Of a DNA stretch of 11,950 bases, positions 8,933 through 11,950 are shown one piece after another. This DNA comes from Chromera velia (Eukaryota; Sar; Chromeraceae), in assembly GCA_018398765.1 (NCBI GenBank), contig JAHBMJ010000391.1, forward strand, positions 37,463 through 49,412, read 5' to 3'. The translations under genes were made by a program, and so were the position numbers. The notes under the pieces were generated by a model. It was not told where the DNA came from. It saw only the letters and a program-made list of their open reading frames with translations, and did no database searches. Each line of letters opens with the position of its first letter. Position 1 is the stretch's first letter.

Positions 8933-9440
8933 AGTCTGTACGCATACCCTGGACATTAATTTGTGGCCATTCTATGCGTGCCTAGGCGTGGAAGACCAAT
9001 CTAAAACCATCTCCCCCTTTCACTGACCATCCCGTCTGAGCATGAGGTGGGGGCGTCTCCCTAGCCAAGCAAGAGCAAACAACACATGCTGTTGCTACCT
9101 ATCCGTTTACTTGTTGCTTTGTTTTCTAACAGCTTTTCTACTTATCTCCCACGCACACTTTCTCACTACCAGAGTGTTGCATCGATTGACAGAAGTCCAG
9201 GTACCGTAGTTAGACACAGTCAGTCAGTCAGTCCATATGGAGCGTGAAAGAAAACGAACATGCAGATGAACAATGCATGAATGAGTGCATGCGTACAATC
9301 TCTGCATCTACGTACGCAGAGGGCGCTGAACTGCGCTAGTCGGACTTCGTGTTTGAGCCAGGCAGCCAGGTAAAGCTAGAAGAGAACGGGGCGCCAAAGA
9401 GCCTAGAATGGACACTCACAGAGAACCAATTTTGAAGTTG
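8933..9440. other. Intergenic stretch without a supported gene
   Basis: Mixed-composition sequence with no long frame. It contains a short (AGTC)n run at 9217-9233, two TGCATGC-like sites (one near 9286), and a 7-bp inverted repeat TGCGTAC (9290-9296) / GTACGCA (9312-9318). Nothing else is supported. Confidence 0.5.
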
Positions 9441-9482
9441 TTTGTGTAAGAAGGTTCAAGACTGAGTTCGATTTTAGACCGG

Positions 9483-9562
9483 GTTCAGATTCTTCCAAGT
9501 CAGAAGTTCAGTTTAGAGTGAGAATCGAATCTAAAGTTCAGAGAGAATCCTTTGAAGTTCAG
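9483..9562 (+). repeat. Cluster of GTTCAG motifs
   Basis: GTTCAG occurs at 9483, 9506, 9536 and 9557, three of them within AAGTTCAG, at 21 to 30 base spacing with diverged sequence between. This looks like a decayed tandem repeat leading into the 18-bp minisatellite. Confidence 0.4.
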
Positions 9563-9666
9563 AGCCGCCTCCTTCGACGAGCTTGAAATCTCTATTTCCA
9601 AATCGCACTTCAATTTTGTTTTTTTCGTTTCAATCTGATTTTTCGGATTTTTCTGTTAAATATGTC

Positions 9667-9774
9667 TGTCCAATTTTCTGGACCCGTCTGATTTTCCGGA
9701 CGCGTCCGATTTTCCGGATACGTCCGATTTTCCAGATGCGTCCGATTTTCCAGACGCGTCCAATTTTCCGGATA
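9667..9774 (+). repeat. 18-bp minisatellite, six units
   Basis: Six consecutive 18-base units of form CGTCYRATTTTCCRGAYR: 9667-9684, 9685-9702, 9703-9720, 9721-9738, 9739-9756 and 9757-9774. Most carry TCCGGA or TCCAGA after the TTTT. Because 18 is a multiple of three, frames through it stay open and give an artificial IF-x-x-RP peptide repeat. That frame is not called as a gene. Confidence 0.9.
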
Positions 9775-9859
9775 TGTCTAACGCCTGATCCAGCGGCCTT
9801 GATCATCTTTCCAAGTGGTCTCAAGTTGTGATTTTGCCTGCAACACTTACTGTATCTAG

Positions 9860-10200
9860 CATTTTCCTAGGTGTGCTCCAATTGAGCTTGAACTCGTTTG
9901 GATCCCGTTCCTGCAATTCTATATTTATTTATTTCTTTATGATTATAATCAATGTATTTAATTCATTTCTTTTTCTTATCTCACTTCTTCTTTATTTCCA
10001 AAAACAATTATTCACTAAATCTTTCTAAATAAATCTATTTTTTTTATTATTATTTTTTTATCTTTCTTTTACACTAAGTACTGTCTTTATTTTTACTAGC
10101 TGATCAATAATTTAATTCATCTATATTTACTAAACTAATTTAATAATTTCTTTACTTTTAAACTAAGACCATTAGCGATTTCCTCTATATATTTCTAAGA
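9860..10200. other. Strongly AT-rich island
   Basis: About 340 bases of long T and A runs and TATTTATT-like blocks, much more AT-rich than the flanks, with a perfect GATTATAATC palindrome at 9941-9950. No gene is seen. It could be a spacer, a matrix-attachment or replication region, or inserted organellar DNA; sequence alone does not decide. Confidence 0.5.
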
Positions 10201-10208
10201 GTCTAAAG

Positions 10209-10237
10209 TGCAACGGAACACGTCCCCCTTTCTTAAG
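10209..10237 (+). repeat. Dispersed ~29-bp repeat, copy 1
   Basis: The segment from TGCAACGGAACACG to CCCCCTTTCTTAAG recurs nearly unchanged at 10559-10587, and its first half recurs at 10533-10558. Confidence 0.7.
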
Positions 10238-10532
10238 ACCGCAGTCCCTGGCGGTTTAAAATAAAAGCACAATCAATGACCGGTCTGGTGATTCAAGAAA
10301 CTTGACTAGGAAACTTGAACAACCCACTGGAATAAAGCACTTCATAATGATGAGAACATTGATCAACGCCAGCTGCATGCCAATCCATAGAGCAAAGCAC
10401 TGTGACCATAAGGTGGGACAAGATTCATGCATGCAACCAAACTACCAGGGCAAAATTGTGAAGCTGCAGCACAATCCGAACATAACAAAGATGTACACCA
10501 CTGAGCAGCCGCACCCAACAAGAGACCGGCAC

Positions 10533-10587
10533 TGCAATGGAACACGACGCTTCTTGAAACAACGGAACACACATCCCCCTTTCTTAA
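10533..10587 (+). repeat. Dispersed ~29-bp repeat, copies 2 (degenerate) and 3, adjacent
   Basis: Copy 2 (10533-10558) begins TGCAATGGAACACG, one mismatch from copy 1, then diverges to CTTCTTGAA. Copy 3 (10559-10587) is AACGGAACAC, then a 2-base insertion relative to copy 1, then CCCCCTTTCTTAAG. About 320-350 bases separate these from copy 1. Confidence 0.65.
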
Positions 10588-11157
10588 GCCTCTTTTATAA
10601 CGCCTTTAGCAGAAATCAGGATCAACAACTTGCCTTTCCCTTTTTTTTCTGACCAATCGTCGACGACCTTTCTTCAGGCCGAAAGGCCACTGGCAAGACA
10701 AGAATTGGAAGAACTAACGACCGGAAAATCTTATCAACACAGGAATGAGTAAGTCAACCACACTTTTTTACTTATTCTCTTTCCTATCTTACTCCCTCCA
10801 TACGTACAAACACCCCACAACAGAATGCAAGAAAAGTAGGAGAAGAGAAGACGAAGACGGAGGAGACAAGGAAGACTAGTGGACAAGCAAACAGATTGTC
10901 AAGATTCAAAACGAGCCGATTCATCCTTCCAATCTCCCTCTCCATTGACATGGCTTGACACGAGCAAACCCCTTTCCCTCCCTAGTCTAAGAGCAGGAAG
11001 AGAAGAACAGATTCACCATTCAGTGGCATTCACTGGTGTATGACAGCGGCAGCATCTCATGCTTCCAAAAGAGCAACAGAAAAGAATGTGTCAAAACATG
11101 AAAAGAAAGAACAAAACTGTCCTTCAGGGCCCTTTCTCATCTGCAGCAACCTCCTTG
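10588..11157. other. Intergenic stretch, probably including the 3' UTR of the right-hand minus gene
   Basis: No supported gene. A GGCC-GAAA-GGCC hairpin with a GNRA-type loop lies at 10677-10688. The rest is A/purine-rich on the plus strand without repeats or long frames. Confidence 0.4.
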
Positions 11158-11950
11158 TCATGAAGAAGACAACATGACGGAGCAAGAGAAAGATGGTGAA
11201 GGAGAACAGGCGGGGAAAAGGAATCTGAAAAAACCAAAACGATCAGAGAAATGATTAGTCGCTCAGACCTCTCCTCTGAGGTTGCAGTTTGTGTTGTTCT
11301 CGTAGATCTCACTCTCCAATACCGGTGTGGGCGCTGGGCTTGAAAACGATCTTTTTGTTAGTCTTCTTAGCGATGTGGATCGAGGGCCTACTCGTAGCGG
11401 GAGGAGCAGATGCACTCGAGGCCGTGCTCTCTCGAGTCCTCTGACAGAGTTGGCAGAAATATCGACCCTCATCCTCCAGCTCGTCGAGAGTCTCAAAGGG
11501 CAGTACTTTCCTGAGGACTCCCACCCCTAGAGCCGGGTGGAATTGGTCCACAGGACACTCGCAGAACCCCGGAAGAGCCTGCACGTACACCCCCCGGTGG
11601 TTCGAGACCTGCCAGCCCGGTTGGACTTGCCCAAGGGGGGTCCTCCACCCTGGCCCGAGAGGCAGCTCATCAAGAAAGAGGCCCGTGCCTGGATCGATCT
11701 TCCTGTCAGAGTTGATGGTGGGGAAGTCGAAGGGCGGAGTCAGAGAGGGGTGAGGAGTTCCCGGTCTGCCAACGGGACTGCCTCCCTGAAGAGCTTGTTC
11801 GAGACCGTGTGCCTCCTGATCCTGTGCCTCTTGATCAAGGAGGGCCAAAGCTCCTCCGATGGTGTTCATATCTGACTTATCGATGCCCTGACGCCACAGA
11901 CGTGCGCCCTCCTCCTCGTCCTTATCGTCAATATTCGTATTCTCATTCGT
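11158..11950 (-). CDS. 3' part of an uncharacterised gene with a CxC...CxxC cysteine pattern (partial)
   Basis: The minus frame is open from the right edge (11950) to TGA 11311-11309, 213 codons. The upstream start lies outside the window. It begins acidic (DDKDEEEG), then runs through Gln/Glu-rich and Pro/Gly-rich segments: FPTINSDRKIDPGTGLF, GPGWRTPLGQVQPGW and RGVYVQALPGFCECP. Next come LDELEDEGRYFCQLCQRT and a basic tail (AKKTNKKIVFKP). The four cysteines form CxC-x33-CxxC and could bind zinc, but I know no family with this exact spacing. The terminal GAG-TGA is probably a GA/GTGAGA donor. A CTAATC branch-like site and a TTTTTTCAG acceptor (AG 11226-11225) lie 88 bases on. Splicing there would join in phase to a short exon 11224-11158 ending TGA. 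If unspliced, the CDS ends at 11309. No function can be given. Confidence 0.55.

Noticed and set aside
9583-9831. Repeat-containing frame encoding IF-x-x-RP units
   Set aside because: The frame is kept open by the 18-bp unit length of the minisatellite; the flanks are low complexity and no homologous protein repeat is known to me.
10302-10652. 116-codon plus-strand frame
   Set aside because: It spans the dispersed 29-bp repeat and ends in a phenylalanine run from a poly-T tract. No domain-like pattern.
11598-11608. GGTTCGAGACC resembling a tRNA B box
   Set aside because: The flanking bases do not form a T-stem, no A box or acceptor stem fits, and it lies inside a coding frame.
11537-11875. 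112-codon plus-strand frame
   Set aside because: It mirrors the minus-strand frame, which is longer and open to the window edge.
1-11950. CRISPR arrays, insertion sequences, bacterial operons
   Set aside because: No regularly spaced palindromic repeats, transposase frames or ribosome-binding sites; the splice structure shows the DNA is eukaryotic.

Overview
The window looks like nuclear DNA of an intron-rich unicellular eukaryote. One minus-strand gene is split into many short exons. Its introns begin GTNAGT-like and end CAG, and they carry CA/GA/CT microsatellites. The octamer TGCATGCA is frequent, and there are no bacterial operons or ribosome-binding sites. An alveolate such as a chromerid would fit (TGCATGCA recalls ApiAP2-type motifs), but this organism call is inference and weakly held.

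Layout: (1) 1-5862, minus strand: a gene assembled here from 15 complete exons plus a possible 16th cut by the left edge. All splice phases agree and 624 residues are visible. It looks soluble, acidic/basic-rich and partly coiled-coil, and the family is not securely recognised; a cytosolic N-terminus of an anoctamin-like membrane protein is one weak possibility. (2) 5863-6631: a divergent intergenic region with TGCATGCA, a perfect 14-bp palindrome and an AT-box. (3) 6632-8197, plus strand: an intronless 521-residue gene with a signal peptide and an AttH/CrtC-like (lipocalin-like, carotenoid 1,2-hydratase-related) body. (4) 8198-11157: about 3 kb with no supported gene. It holds a 3' hairpin, a GC-rich hairpin in AT-rich DNA, an 18-bp minisatellite, an AT-rich island and a dispersed ~29-bp repeat. 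(5) 11158-11950, minus strand: the 3' part of another gene running off the right edge, with a CxC...CxxC cysteine pattern.

Nothing ties the three genes into one pathway. The two flanking a shared promoter region (minus gene and AttH/CrtC-like gene) could be co-regulated, but this is only inferred from geometry. The main observations are the hidden multi-exon gene, whose apparent GAG-TGA stops are splice donors, and the intronless AttH/CrtC-like gene next to it.
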